Source: Umbelopsis ramanniana AG (lineage: Eukaryota > Mucoromycota > Umbelopsidomycetes > Umbelopsidales > Umbelopsidaceae). Taken from it: DNA of 64,000 nt. Below the pieces are notes generated by a model that ran no database searches, was not told the DNA's origin, and was given only the letters and a program-made list of their open reading frames with translations. Position 1 is the first letter of the stretch, and every line of letters begins with the position of its first letter. The position numbers and the translations under genes were made by a program. Location of the stretch: the NCBI RefSeq assembly GCF_025399195.1, contig NW_026252128.1, positions 62,001-126,000 of the forward strand, in the 5' to 3' direction. Shown here piece after piece: positions 1 to 12,158 of this stretch.

Positions 1-465
1 AGCTCGAAGCAGTTGGGTTCGGCGGCCATGAATGGTAAATAGAATTTACGGCCGATGAGCACGCCACCTAGAATAATGAACAGACTTTTCTTTTAATTTT
101 GTCGATCCAGACAAGCGACTGATTGAGTTCCTGTTCCGTACCTCTTGGATTAAAGACAGGTGGAGCATGGTCGTAGTTGAAATTTACATTGTACCAAGCA
201 GCATTTTCAAAAGATATGGTTTTATGAATTAAGCTTGCTGATCCAGTAGATAAATAGTACAAAAGGTAAACGATATTTAATAACAGGTTCATTTCGAATG
301 GGTTTTGTAAATTTATTTTTAAAGTACAACCGTCCATGTGGCATACTTACCGAAAGGGCGACATGTCTGTGCGAGCGAAGCCAAAGTGAACTTGTCGCAC
401 ATTCTGATGATCTGGCGAAGAATGTCCAAATTTAGGTCCAAGATCGTGGTCGACCTGAATGCCAT
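1..465 (-). CDS. F-box-like protein, N-terminal part (runs off the left edge)
   Basis: Three exons can be joined on the minus strand: 351..465, 142..237 and 1..67 (open at the edge). The ATG at 465 begins MAFRSTTILDLNLDIL and continues through RQIIRMCDKFTLASLAQTC, the Leu-rich helical pattern of an F-box with its closing 'SLAQTCRPF'-type end. Donor GTAAGT and acceptor CAG keep the frame across the first junction. The second junction restores an open frame through GVLIGRKFYLPF. F-box proteins usually recruit substrates to SCF ubiquitin ligases; that role is family knowledge and no substrate-binding repeat is visible here. An alternative is an unrelated protein with an F-box-like helix pair. 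Its start is 523 bp from the start of the divergent Zn2Cys6 gene. Confidence 0.5.
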
Positions 466-988
466 TTTGAACAAAAAGTGCAAAAGCAATTAAAAAATGA
501 GACAGTTTTTTAAAAAAAATGTGCAAGGGACTTTTAGAACCATAGCCTATTGTTCACCTTATATATTTATGATGTCATGTTAAAAGGCGCACATCAAAAG
601 AAGTCCAGAGAAAGCCAAAGAAAATTCGAGCGACGCCATTGGCACTGAGGAGCCGCTTGGAAGGAAGGGTTTGTATCCCACAAAGTTTATTTTGTTCTGC
701 TGCCAACTGTTCAGTGAGTTTATTTTGTTTGCTTCAGCCATCTTCCTCTTTTCCTATATATTTGAAGGCACTTTTTGACTCCTACCAAAAAACCCAAAGA
801 CTCAAATACTGGATTCAGATTTCAAATATTTTTTTTTCTTCCACATAATTTTTTTTTCCTTTTTTTTTTTTTTTTAATTTTATAGCACAAACCCTGAATG
901 TTTTTCCAATGCCGACGGCTTTCCAGTGGTGGTGACCTCAGTCTATCCATTTGTCCCGCTGATACCCTCCTCTATCGGGTTGCCTACT
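466..988. promoter_or_regulatory. Divergent intergenic region between F-box-like and Zn2Cys6 genes
   Basis: This is the only stretch between two divergent start codons, so it probably carries both promoters. It is AT-rich with long T runs around 828-875. An AG after a pyrimidine tract near 884 could be the acceptor of a 5'UTR intron for the downstream gene. No convincing coding exon was found. Confidence 0.4.
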
Positions 989-3179
989 ATGACCAACATT
1001 CAACCTGATAATGACCTGAACTTGGAGGATAGGCGGAGGAATAAGCCATGTAAGCTATCCCTCCCACTTGTTTCTTTCTCTTTTTTCCTTCACTCAATTA
1101 TTTTTTAATGTTGCGCCAATCTAAGGTGAAAATTGTCGGGCCCATCGAAGGAAATGCGTAGTTCTTTCTGGGGATCGATGTGAGCGATGTATTAAGAATA
1201 ACACCTCTTGTATATTCCTTATCACCACCAAACCCAAAGTTGTGCAAAAAAAGTCGATTAGTCTGTCTAAGAAACGACGATTACTAACTCAAGTCTGGGA
1301 TCTCGAAGATGTGTGCGACAATCTCGAGGACCAACTAAAATCCATGGATATCCACTTTGATGCGAAGAATTATACTCCATCAATAAAGTCTGAAGAAAGA
1401 GACGAAGACGGCGACGAAACTTCTGAGGGTACGTCCAGTCAATCAAATACGCTGGTCTCATCGGAGACGGAAATGTCCCGTTACCCAAGGTCATCTTCCT
1501 GTAATTGCACACAATCCACTCCTTGCTCACATATGCAAGCGTTGTCTCCAAACTCCTCCGAATGGAATCTTACCATCAGCCGAGAACGTCAAGGGTTGCG
1601 GTTTCAAACGAGCATAAAGACAATAGAAGACATCCTTGTCTTCACCGCCGAGTCTCTCAAATACTTCTCCATCTCAAGTGACGTGCCACGGCAACCAATG
1701 TATTATAGTGACCGACGAGAGGGCCAGCTACAAGTCACGCTTAAGAGATTAGATGGCGAAGAAATAGTAGCGCAACTTATCAAGCAATCCAGACGCCAAC
1801 ATACCCCACTTAACCTAGAATCTATTCGACCCATCTTAGAGAAAGCCTACTATTCCGCCATCACTCAAAAAATTCTTCGAGCTTATTTCGAGTGCGACAA
1901 CCTTAGCTATGCTCTGGTTCACGAAAGACAGTTTTACCACCATATCGAAACGCATAGTGATTGTATGATGGTACCTGCCATGTGCGCATATATGATGGTC
2001 AATCACTGTCAACACGTTATGCTTGATGGCATTCCTGCAAATGCGCGGAAAAATCTGGAGCTCCATTTTGCATCAAAAGCTCGGTCGGCATTAGAAGACG
2101 TTCTGTTTGATGAAAAACCAACGGTGGAAAGTATATGGACGATGATGAATTTAGCTCGATACAACTTGACAACCTTGAATGGAAGCGAAGCTTGGATGCA
2201 AATAGGCACTGCCTGGCGCATGGCCATTGCCCTCAAACCCGATTACTTAGATGTTTTAAATAACCCTCAAGCTTACACTGAAGAGATGCAAGTGACCGCC
2301 GAGTCTTGGCGACGATTATACTACTATATCAGGTATATGGAAGTCAATCTTCACACCATCTTTCAACCTACCAGCAACTATATAAGCGTCATTGACGACT
2401 GTGACTTGGGAGAGCCGACCATGAACGATCATGACTTACAAGACGATGATCACAAAAATGCCTTTGTGGTGCTGGATAGACTGATCAAACTTAGTGTACG
2501 ACATCTTGAAGATAGCAACGATAATATTCTGTACGCGCTTTTTAGAGGTACCATTGATACCGTTTCGCAATCCTCCGTGGAAAAGCTTGAGCATTTCTTG
2601 TGTTTATGGTGGAAAGATTTACCACCCCAGTTCCAACTTGGACCTTCACCCATTCAATACGTACCGCAGAGCAGCATCGACGAATGTCAAATTCCCCAAG
2701 TCCTCATGCTCAACAATCTCTATCACTTGTTTTGGATGGCTTTTCAATGTAGATTGATGCGGGATCCACGACATGCCGACTTGGCTGCCACACCACTTCA
2801 TTTCAGCAACTCAGACCGAGCTTTGGCCATTGTTTCCATATGCTGTGACGCTATCGCCCGTTGCAACGAGGCTCTTCTCCGCCTTAGCCCTTGTAAAGTG
2901 GATGCTCACTATTTGATCATTGCCATGGATGTTATGTCTCGCTTACAAGCATCCACGGACAAAAAGATATCTAGCATTGCCAAGTCTAACCTGGTACTCA
3001 CGATGCGGATCTTGAAAAGCATCACCCATAGCCTCGTTTTGAAAGGTGTTCATGTCTTGGGAACTTTAAGTAGTAACCCTCAGGATGACGATTCACAAAC
3101 AGATAACCCAACAGTCGGTCTTGGTCAGTTCATTGGACGACTAACTAGCATATATGAGAGCACCGCTTCCTGTACATAA
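989..3179 (+). CDS. Zn2Cys6 (Gal4-type) transcription factor with fungal-specific TF domain
   Basis: Exons 989..1049 and 1126..3179 encode about 704 aa. The intron falls inside the first Cys codon of the zinc cluster, so the cluster is only visible after splicing: C21-X2-C24-X6-C31-X7-C39-X2-C42-X6-C49, preceded by a basic RRR run. A short coiled-coil-like linker (VWDLEDVCDNLEDQL) follows. The middle of the protein has the helical fungal-specific transcription factor (PF04082-like) pattern, including LRAYFECDN and a Cys/His-containing MCAYMMVNHCQH helix. It is expected to be a nuclear DNA-binding regulator; the target genes are unknown. The start is the first in-frame ATG before the cluster. 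A GTG further upstream (926) is in frame but is less likely. It is homologous to the minus-strand gene at 7583..9971. Confidence 0.85.
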
Positions 3180-3659
3180 TAAAAAGCGCTTCCTCATTCC
3201 TCCCCGCCTTTTGAGTAAACCCTAAAAAAGTTTTTATCTCCTTTATTTTAAAAAAGAAAAAATCGATGTGATAACAACGCATTGCATTTATGGTTTCCCG
3301 ATTGATGTATGACCTTTCAACATCGGCTTACCTAACCATTCTCTCTCCACTTTATAGACAGAACCAAATTTTTCCATGAGGTCAACATCCTCAGGCCGCT
3401 CATTACACCGAACACTGAGTTCAGGAAATGTAAAAAAACTTTTGGTAGCAAACCATAAGCTTGAGGACATTAAATTTTTTTTAATCCCCATCTGCTTATG
3501 TGATCCGAGGAGGCCTTAGAGTCTCCGAACTCCTTTCTCCCAAATCTGGGTTACACTCGACTATTTTTTTCTCTCTCCTCCTCTCTTGCTACGCTTTGCT
3601 AGCTAGACAAAGTCTCTCGAGATCTCGACCATCGTTAACCAAAGTGTCCAGAAGACGAC
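3180..3659. other. Intergenic region, 480 bp
   Basis: It begins with the AATAAA-like tail of the Zn2Cys6 gene and ends with a CT-rich leader (about 3520-3650) before the next ATG. A minus-strand open frame at 3288..3491 is discussed under rejected items. Confidence 0.4.
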
Positions 3660-6600
3660 ATGGAGACAACTACGGTATTATCAAAAGGGGTAGATTCCAT
3701 TGAACTCTCGTCATATGCTGGTCCTTCATCTCCATACAATTATATTCAATCATCGGTACGACAATCGTCTGATATCAGACAAGACACCGAATTTGCTCGA
3801 TTATTGGATCGCATTGAGAGAGAATATAATAGCAACCGTCTGGAAAGCGCCAGTGAGTGTATCCACCAAGCGCCTAGGTCCTTTCAATCCGCCTTCGATC
3901 TTCAGGTACTTTGGGGGGCGAAACCTTGACCCGTGAATTTGGGATGAACTATTGACTGACCTGGTGATTATCGCCTTAGCTATGGAGCTTGAAGATATAC
4001 ATTCAACTGGATAGAATTGAGCAAGCTGTCGCGCTATTCATCAGCCTGTAATTATCGCTTTTCTGTTGTGTTTGTTGATAGGCAGGCAGCCTATTTCCAG
4101 CTAGCCTTTTACTGAGACTGACCCTACTCCATATTTACGTAATCCATCCAGCCATGCCGAAAACATGCAAAATCGCCCATTTCTTCGATTCCTGCTGGAA
4201 CTCGTCAATGTATCTGAAGATAGCCCATCGAACGAACATGCATTAGGTAAGGACAGCAGTGCCCTGCTTTTAGTTTCTATCCTTGTGACCCTCGATGACG
4301 AGGGTACAAACATAGACTAGCCATACTAATAGTCGACCCACCAGCCCTACTCGGTCATTTGCCGCCACTGTATCAGCGATCTGTGCTTGACTATGCCATA
4401 GGTATGTTGGGGGATGCTTGGTGGATATGACAGGCTGAGGTATTAACCATGAACGATCTGGTTTAGAGTATTATGTCAATAGAGATCAGACACACCACGC
4501 CAGTTACCTGATGGTGTACTACATGAAGAGATTTGGCCGATTGGAGGCAGAGTATCTGGTAAGTGCTGCTTTGAAGAAGGAGGGTTCATTTTTGACTGTC
4601 ATATTAAAACCGCTTTTGGGATGCTCACAGATTCGTGCCATGGATTTAGCTGTGGAGGGCGCCATGAACACCAACCAATCACGGACGTTTCTAGGTATTT
4701 GACCGACAACCGAAAATCCCATGTTTTGACCAATATTTTTATATGAATTGTTTTTCCTTGTAGTGCGAGAAGTTGTGCCGCTATTGTTCAAACACAAGTT
4801 AGAGCTGGTTTCTGGCCATGTTAGAAGAATACGGACTGAAGATAGGCCTTTGACCATCGTCATGGGAAGAGACTACTTTTTGCAGCTACTACGAGCAGGT
4901 CAAAGCTATTTCGCAAATGAAATGGATTGGCAAGGACTTTCCTATTTCACCACCCAGATGTTAAATTTGTGCCGGTACTTTCATTTTCTTTAGCAGAGAG
5001 TAGCATGGAAGAAACTTGATAGACTAACGAAGAAATCAAATAATGTCAATTCAGGTTTCCCCTACCGGCAGACTGTCCCATAGAAAAATTTCTTTCGGAG
5101 TTGACTGGCAACAGGGACAACTTGTTGATTTCGGGTGGCCCCGCGATTTCCAAGGAAGCAATGGCTGCTCAAATAATGGAATATGAGAGCGCTGCTGTCA
5201 TGGGCAAATTATTTCAGCTTAGTATGGAATATTACCATCATATATGCTCGAGTGACGATGCAAACGAAGAGAAGGCTTGCTTGATACCCATCTGTGCGCT
5301 TCGCACTAAACCGGTATCACAACTCAATAACGATTCAGAAGGGCAAGACGATGTCATGGTTACCAACAGTAATGGAAAGAGAGTGAGGAACCCCAAAGAA
5401 GATGATGCTCAAACAAGTTTTTCCATGCTCAGCACCTCTGAAGCCACCCAGCCACAATTGAAAAAGTATCGTGAGACAAACGATAACACCACCACGCTAT
5501 CGAAGGATGTAGATGACGCTTTGTTCATACTCAATAGTGCTTCCTTGTGTTTCCAACATCTCTCTGAAACATCCCAGTGGGCCAAGGGGATATCGCCAGA
5601 TCTTGACACCATTGATTGGGACAACTGTAAGTACTCTGATGAGTTGATGCGAATTTTTATATTGAAAAAATGTCCAAAAGAGCTCACACATACTGTTTCT
5701 AGGCATGCAACTATACCAACTTTCATTTGTTCAGTTCAATGCTGTACTCTTGTTGCGGAGTGACCTAGCGTTGGTGAATGTAAGTAATTATACCGAGTTT
5801 ATCGAAAGCCCCACTTTTTGCACTTCAGAATATCTGACCTGACCTGGCTCTATTCCATCTATTCACCGCTCCTCCGATTGCGCTCCCGCTTTTCTTCTAC
5901 GCAGCCAAACGAATCGGGTAATCTCTCGACCGCGCTCAAGCTCAACCAAGAACTGTGTGACCGTATAGAGGCTCAAAGAAGAAAGGAGAAACTTGGTAGT
6001 GACAAAGATTCCCTCGTCCATGAGGTTCCTTTCATGTTCGCTTTTCGAGTCCTGTACACGATCAGCATCATTTACTTGCTTGTTGGCTCCATACACGTAA
6101 GTCTTTCACATGGCATAGCCATTGATCGCTCACCGGCATGGAAAAATTTATTCCGTTTTTTTTTTTTTTTTCGTTTCTTTAATAGCAATCAACAATGGAA
6201 GTAGCTATAATACTTTCCGTGTTCCCAATTTCGCGTGGGTTGACAGAGGAAGACTTTGAAGTAGACGAAGTTGAATGTCATCGAGCGATAGAGAAATTCC
6301 AGGGCAGGGAGTTTGGGATGATGAGGATGACACAGCAAGGCTTTGTCACACGTTGCATCAAACATCTTGTAGTAGGGTTGGATATGGAAGCTGAATCAAA
6401 GGGTGGCATGGCTTCAATTGATGCCGCCATGCGATGGGACGAAAAGGCTGGTAACATCATGGTGCTTATGCAATTTGGCTGGCCATACTGGAAGCACAAG
6501 ACAAAATACTGGAGCAGAATTGTACAACACATGAAAGAGAAAAAGCTCCTCAAGAACAAATCATTTTTGGAACATATACATGGTAGGTACTCCCATCGCG

Positions 6601-7230
6601 CTATTACGCTTGATCAATGCCCTATTGACATCGTCCATTCATGCAGTGACCGACATCTTGAGCAAGCTACTTTGGTTACAAGAAACCGATGATGTAACGT
6701 TAGATATTATTCCAACCGGCATGGTCATAAGTGGAGAGACATTTGATCAATCATCAACAGCTCCTAGCTCTCCTAGACAGCCCAATATGGTGCTGGAAAG
6801 CGTAGGATCACCCAACATATCGTCCGCCAGTCTACCGTCGCTCTCTTCTTTGCCTTTATTACATTACAATAAGGCTCCACCGCAGGCTCCAAAAGTCTAT
6901 CAGCCTCCTTCCATCAATACCATTTTACCTAGCATGTCCATGTCGCCCACCTGGTACTCGGCTTCGTATCAAAAGGGCGCTAATGCTCAATGGATGTCTC
7001 CTTCTTTCTACTATAGTCGGCCTGCTACTTCGGTTTTGTTGCCTAGTCGACCGGGCATGGAACCACAACGTGCTCAATGGGATCACCCTAGTACATCCAA
7101 AGACGTGGTATCGCGTTATTTGAAGTACAAGATTCAGCGGTTATCGCCCAAGGCTACCCCTCAAAAAATGAGACATGTTTTACAGCGCTTTTTGAAGAGC
7201 ATGATTGCTCGCAATGATAAGGCTGCTTAG
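3660..7230 (+). CDS. Integrator complex subunit 10 (INTS10)-like protein
   Basis: About 12 exons encode roughly 900 aa: 3660..3905, 3980..~4047, ~4105..4246, 4345..4401, 4467..4558, 4631..4694, 4764..4974, 5055..5626, 5703..5779, 5905..6096, 6186..6582 and 6647..7230. All junctions are phase-consistent except the second-to-third, where GTAATT at 4048 does not keep frame. A GTCGCG donor at 4028 would keep it. Several blocks recall metazoan INTS10 from memory: LLGHLPPLYQRSVLDYAIEY, VREVVPLLFKHKLELVSGHV, GNIMVLMQFGWPYWK (INTS10 has GHVIVLLQQEWP) and VTDILSKLLWLQETDDVTLD (INTS10 has YVTNIDMLEEFAYL). INTS10 is a helical-repeat subunit of the Integrator complex, which attenuates RNA polymerase II and processes snRNA. 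A proline/serine-rich tail of about 170 aa extends past the family's usual end. The assignment rests on remembered similarity. Another helical-repeat protein is possible. Confidence 0.66.
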
Positions 7231-7582
7231 TCATTAGATGAATCAAAAATGCCCAACCTCTTTGTACATATTCCCAAGTCTATAACCATACCATACGATA
7301 TATTTTTTTCCCTTTCTTTTTCCTCTCATTTCTATCGCTGTCTTTGCTCTTTATTACCCTCCGATTTTTCTGTTTTGTTTTTGTTTCTACAACTGCTCAT
7401 ATATAAAAGAAGCATAGTTAGGCGCATCACTACACGGAAAAGTTTTTTTTTTCCGCAGAACAAGTCATTTGTGACAAAACGTCGATTACGATAGATATTT
7501 ACAAATTAATATTATTGCAATGGTCAAAATAGATTTACAGCCTGAGTGGGGGGAGAATGCGTATAATAGGTGAGAAGGGGAA
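7231..7582. other. Convergent 3' intergenic region, 352 bp
   Basis: It separates the 3' ends of the INTS10-like gene and the minus-strand Zn2Cys6 gene. It is rich in T runs on the plus strand, consistent with two 3'UTRs. No coding signal was seen. Confidence 0.4.
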
Positions 7583-9971
7583 TTACAAGGACTCTCGAGC
7601 GAGGGCTATTCGAGTCCGGTTACCAATATTGAAAAAGAAGCGGCGGACCTCTTCCTCAATACTGTTGAGTAGATAGCCATGTTGGAAGATGTTCATACAA
7701 TCTAACAATTTCTGGCGTGCCTGCACGATGTGGCTTTTGTTTAAAATCCTATGTGGGTCATCTGCAATAGATTGTCCTAGTTGTGCGTTCCGAAGTTGGA
7801 TATCCCAAGCAAGCATCAACACGGGCATATGAACATGACATACGCCAAGCTCTTCAACTTCATATTTCAATAGATCGACTATGATGTTAGCGGCTTTCGT
7901 GCACACTCGATGAGATCGGATGGCATGCTCATTTGGAGGCGTTCCTTCTACAGAGTTCGAATCGCTGGTCGACAGCGGCTCAAAAAGAGCTTCTGGATTA
8001 TCCCAGTGCCAAAAACTTTCTCGCATTTGAACGTCGTACTCTGATTTTGGTAATAGCATTTCGTGTAAGGACACAAACGAGCTGTAGAACTGAAGCGCTA
8101 AATCAATCGCCATCCTGTCAGCATAAGTGTCATTCTTCAGCTTTTTACGTAGAGCGTCGTACGATAAGGTATCATCTAGAAGAGGGAGCGATAGTCGCAG
8201 TTCTGGTGGAAGCGTGTGCAGGTACCAATCGTTGAGTCGCTGTTCGTACTGGCTGATAAGGGATAGAGACACCTCATTGATTTCTGCCCATCTTAGCTTA
8301 ATGCTTAGTGTACGTGCATGGTGTAGCTATGCAAGGTGAAGAAAAGTCAGTCATAAAGTTACGGCAACCTCCGCATCAAGAAGTGACTAACCATTGCTGC
8401 AAACCGATCACGAAGTATGGCCCGTTTCTCCGTAACGTTATCGTCGAGTGTAACTCTTGGTGCGTACGATCTTTCGTTCAGGCAGATGTTTGTATTAACG
8501 GGTCGCAAGTTATTGGCCAAAGGTGTACCGCGCCGGTTTTCCAAGAATCGAATGCTGCTTAAAATGCTACTTCGAGCGACTTGTAGTCGTCGCAGCATTT
8601 CTGAAACCCCTTGTGCCTTTCTATCCTTGTCTTCGGTGTCATCGTCAGAGGCAAGAAGTTTACAATGTCGCTCTGCCATCGCTATATAATGAAGTGATGT
8701 TGCTGGTTTAAGAATACCAACTTGGTATTTAGCGATCCACACCAGAGTGAAATAATTTTCCAGTGAAATTTCGTCAAAAGAGTCCTCAAAAGCCTCTCTG
8801 GCTTTAGTGAAAAAGTACTCTCCCGCCGGGAATTGTTCGGAAGGTGGGATAACAAAATCAACATGACGGCATCGCATGGTTGTTATAGCAGCGCAAAAGG
8901 CGTAAATTGGGCCACATAAAATGTCATCTCTCCCGACGATAAACATGTCGTAAAATGTCTTGCGATGAAATAAGATCTCTTTATAGTGTTGGCAATCAAA
9001 ATACGCCTTGATAAGATTTTTTGCCAGTTCATTAGCCGTTTCTTCATCAACCCAATCCGCAGCACCATCTTGCAGAAGCTTGATGGTCTTCATTCTTTCC
9101 ACGCTTTTCGAAGACGCTAAAAACATGGCTCTGCGGAGCGCAAATGCTGGCGACGGTCCTCGCTTGAGACTGAGTTTATAGAAGGTTTCCTGAACTTGAG
9201 CGGGTATTGGTATATCGAATCCATTCATGGCTACCGAAGCGAGCTGCGGTAAATGATGCATTAAGTCGGCAAACGTCTTGATGGTGGTATTGATCGTCAT
9301 GCCTGTACTTTTCAGCGAAAGCGTCCACTCAGGTATATCGTTCGTCGGCTTACGTTCAAGGTCGATCGCCTTTTCATCTAATTCGTCCTTGAAGCTGAAT
9401 TGTATTGCCTGATTGGCAGCACGTACAAAAAGACTCAGCTTGGAGTCTATGTGTGGATCATGCTTTTGCGACAGCGGTGATAAACTGATGGATGATTCGT
9501 CATCTACACTGAACGAGGGACTTGACAAATTCGCTATGCTAACCGGTGATGGCGTCGTCCATGAGTCTATCGTACCAGGCTCAATGTTTCTATTATAAGC
9601 TCGAATTTGTGATTCCATCTGCTCTATCTGCTGGTACATATCTTCCACATTTTCAAGAAGCTTTCCTTGCTCGGCAAGTCGAATGTACTCTAGATCTTCT
9701 GGTTGCAAATGCTTAACTCGAACGCAATTTATACCGAGCCCCGAACAGCTAGAAGTTGATGGTCAAATGTTAGTGATTCATTCTACCCTCCCACAATCTT
9801 AGGCAAGTGTTACCGTTCACAAGGGTTGGAGCCACTGCAGCGCCGTTTCGCTTTCCTACAGGCTGTAAAGTGTTAGTTAGCAAGCGAATTTCGGTTGAAC
9901 TATAATAGTGCAGGGTACCAACCTTCACATATGTTTTTCTTGGTAGGTAGAAGTGTCCTCTCTCCGGGCAT
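7583..9971 (-). CDS. Zn2Cys6 transcription factor, second copy
   Basis: Four exons (9923..9971, 9814..9862, 8392..9748, 7583..8326) encode about 732 aa. The zinc cluster is split by two introns and appears after joining as C15-X2-C18-X6-C25-X5-C31-X2-C34-X6-C41, with KAKRR between Cys2 and Cys3. A helical linker (LLENVEDMYQQIEQMESQI) that could dimerise follows. The fungal-specific TF domain spans about residues 200-420 (KAYFDCQHYKEILFHRKTF and downstream helices). WTLSLKSTGMTINTTIKTF lines up with WNLTISRERQGLRFQTSIKT in the plus-strand factor at 989, so the two are homologs, although their intron positions differ. The ATG at 9971 is the only in-frame start just before the cluster. The promoter is shared with peptidyl-tRNA hydrolase. 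Confidence 0.85.
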
Positions 9972-10097
9972 TGTGGCATGAAATTCCTTAGGTGGAAGGA
10001 ATGACTGACATGAACAGCGACTTTTTTCAAACCAGAGTCTAAAATGAAAAATTTAGGCTTAAACGCCGCAGTAGTTTGACAAGGCACGTAACTCAAC
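9972..10097. promoter_or_regulatory. Short bidirectional promoter (126 bp)
   Basis: It lies between divergent start codons of a Zn2Cys6 regulator and a peptidyl-tRNA hydrolase, so both promoters and leaders must fit here or overlap the neighbouring coding regions. Confidence 0.45.
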
Positions 10098-10954
10098 ATG
10101 ACCGCTAGACCAGTGAATTATGTGATTGTCGGTCTCGGCAATATCGGCCTCGAATATAAGGAAACGCGACATAATGCAGGGTATATATTCATCGACTACT
10201 TAAGTAATGCCTTAGAACTTGCTAATGGGTCAACCGCTGCACCCGTTTTCCAACGACTACCACACCTGCAGGCCGATGTGCTGGACACCACACTCATGGT
10301 TTCCAATCAAAATGTAACGAATTCTTTACGAGTGCTATTAGTGAAGCCTCTAACTATGATGAATGACGTCGGCTCAGCTGTGAAGAAAATCTTACAGCAG
10401 TATGGAATAACCGGCGCTGATATTAAACAGCGACTGATTGTCATCGCAGACGACCTTAATACTCTACCTGGATGTCTTTCAATACAAATAGGAGGAACTC
10501 TTAAAAGTCTTACCGGTCATAAAGGTATTGAAAGTATATGCCGGGAACTCGAAACAACAGATTATGTTAGGTACGTCTGTGGATCATTTTCACTTTCAAT
10601 CTTGGGTCACATTTTAGCTGACATGAACCTTAAGATTTCGGCTAGGCATAGGGAGACCGGCACAAGGAACAACGATTCCAAACTGGGTTCTCAGTAATTT
10701 TACAAGGGAGAAGAATGAAATGGTAATATATGTCTCAATGTCGTTTTCACCTGTTGCATCAAATACATTGCTAATACATAGATCAGAATTTGTTCGGTTA
10801 CGTGTTGGAGCAAACGGCAGCAGCATTACATGAGTTCGCGTTGACAAATGATTTACCCAAGGTGAAGAAGAAATACACATCATCAAAGAAAATACCAAAA
10901 AACATGACAGATATGATCAGCTTAAATTTTCCTGTACAAACAAACGGATTTTGA
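10098..10954 (+). CDS. PTH1: Peptidyl-tRNA hydrolase (Pth family)
   Basis: Exons 10098..10570, 10635..10722 and 10787..10954 encode about 242 aa. The enzyme cleaves the ester bond of peptidyl-tRNA released from stalled ribosomes; in fungi this bacterial-type form commonly serves mitochondria. Family landmarks are present: VGLGNIG with N15, RHNAG with catalytic H25, KPLTMMN with N89, and IVIADDLN with D118 in the place of E. coli Asp93. After splicing, VRFRLGIGRP matches the family's RLRLGIGRP block, which fixes the first intron. The C-terminal exon is Lys-rich and more variable. No obvious targeting peptide precedes the fold, so a mitochondrial location is not shown by the sequence. Confidence 0.9.
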
Positions 10955-11077
10955 TGGTAAAACAATGAATAAAAATAAAACAAGGGATGGATATCCCAAT
11001 TACATGTAGGAAGTATCGTAGCGTCTGCAACTTTGTCGCTAATGTCTTTCCCTAATGCAAAGCTACACATCTACTAC

Positions 11078-12158
11078 TTATTTGCAATATCGATCCGCCT
11101 TCATTTTACTTCGACGATCCAACAATGTCTCTGACAAGTTTCCTTCCTTTTTGGCTCTTTTGATTTCTCGCATGTCTTGATCAGTTCGAGAACGGTTACC
11201 TCCCCAGGATTGGAATTTCTTTCTGTAAAACGATATTGGTGATTAGATGACGATTAAAAATAAAGAGTCAAACATGAAACTTGTGAGGTACAGCTCTTTC
11301 CAGTGATCATACGTACATGTTATCGAGTTCAATTCCGGTTGCATCGACCACTTCTTTCTTTGACGTCTTCACTTTACGCTTAAACCTTGCTTGGCAATAG
11401 ACACGAAATGTCTCGCAGAACCCTATACTATCGGCATCTGCACGTACTTTGTAACCTGTACGAACATGTAAGTGAACGAGACTTTGACATGAGCTAAGCA
11501 AATGTGCTACTTACCTCCACCAGCAATCTCGTCCACCATCAAAAATTTGTCATAGGCATTCTGAAATGCTACACCGCCTTCTACAAAGGTTGGTTTCCAT
11601 TCTTCGATCATGCTCACGGCCTCGCGGTCAATGGATACCACACCAAATTTGTCAGCACTAAAGTATTTGCCAAGTGAAGATTTCAAAGTGAACGAGGTGG
11701 ATGAGCCAACAACACGAGCACCAATAAAAACTTGATTGGTGATGGTTGGAGCTGGGCTTCCTTCTTCATATAAGTCCGGAATAGGGTATGGCACCAGTTG
11801 TTCCAAATCATTCACTGTAAAGCATATTGGCGGCTCGGATGGATGTGTTATGAAGAGTGGTCCTATAAGGTCGTCTAGCTGATCGCATAATACCCAGCCT
11901 ACAATTCAATAAAGTTTTAGAAGGTTAACATACTTGCTTCATATCACTTTAATTGTGATGAAATTACCTTCTGCTGACGATCGCTCTTGATGTTCTCGAT
12001 CTTCGCTATCAGCCTTTCTCTTCTTCTTTCTCCTGAAGAAGATTGGTTATTCTTCATGACTTACAACAATCATCACAGGTTTTGTTTCGTAATACTAACT
12101 TGTGATCCTTATCACCTTTGAATGTTAGCTTGCCTTTCTTTGGAATGTCGCCAGCCAT
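11078..12158 (-). CDS. FRG1: FRG1 homolog (fascin-like beta-trefoil, RNA biogenesis)
   Basis: Five exons (12100..12158, 11968..12032, 11515..11898, 11317..11455, 11078..11222) encode 263 aa, close to the 258 aa of human FRG1. The N-terminus is Lys/Arg-rich (DHKRKKKRKADS), as expected for nuclear or nucleolar targeting. The centre has the fascin-like pattern (GWVLCDQLDDLIGPLFI, SSLGKYFSADKFGVVS, EEWKPTF). The C-terminal ETLLDRRSKMKADRYCK is almost the same as the human ending and strongly supports the call. FRG1 associates with the spliceosome, actin bundling and the nucleolus in animals; the fungal role is inferred. It is head to head with NOM1, with 152 bp between starts. Confidence 0.93.

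Noticed and set aside
926-988. Upstream GTG start for the first Zn2Cys6 gene
   Set aside because: Nuclear genes rarely start at GTG, and an in-frame ATG at 989 lies just before the zinc cluster.
3288-3491. Minus-strand frame with VEREWLG followed by a GTAAGC donor-like site
   Set aside because: It looks exon-like, but no partner exon exists on the minus strand, where the neighbouring plus-strand genes occupy both sides. It may be a remnant; there is not enough support.
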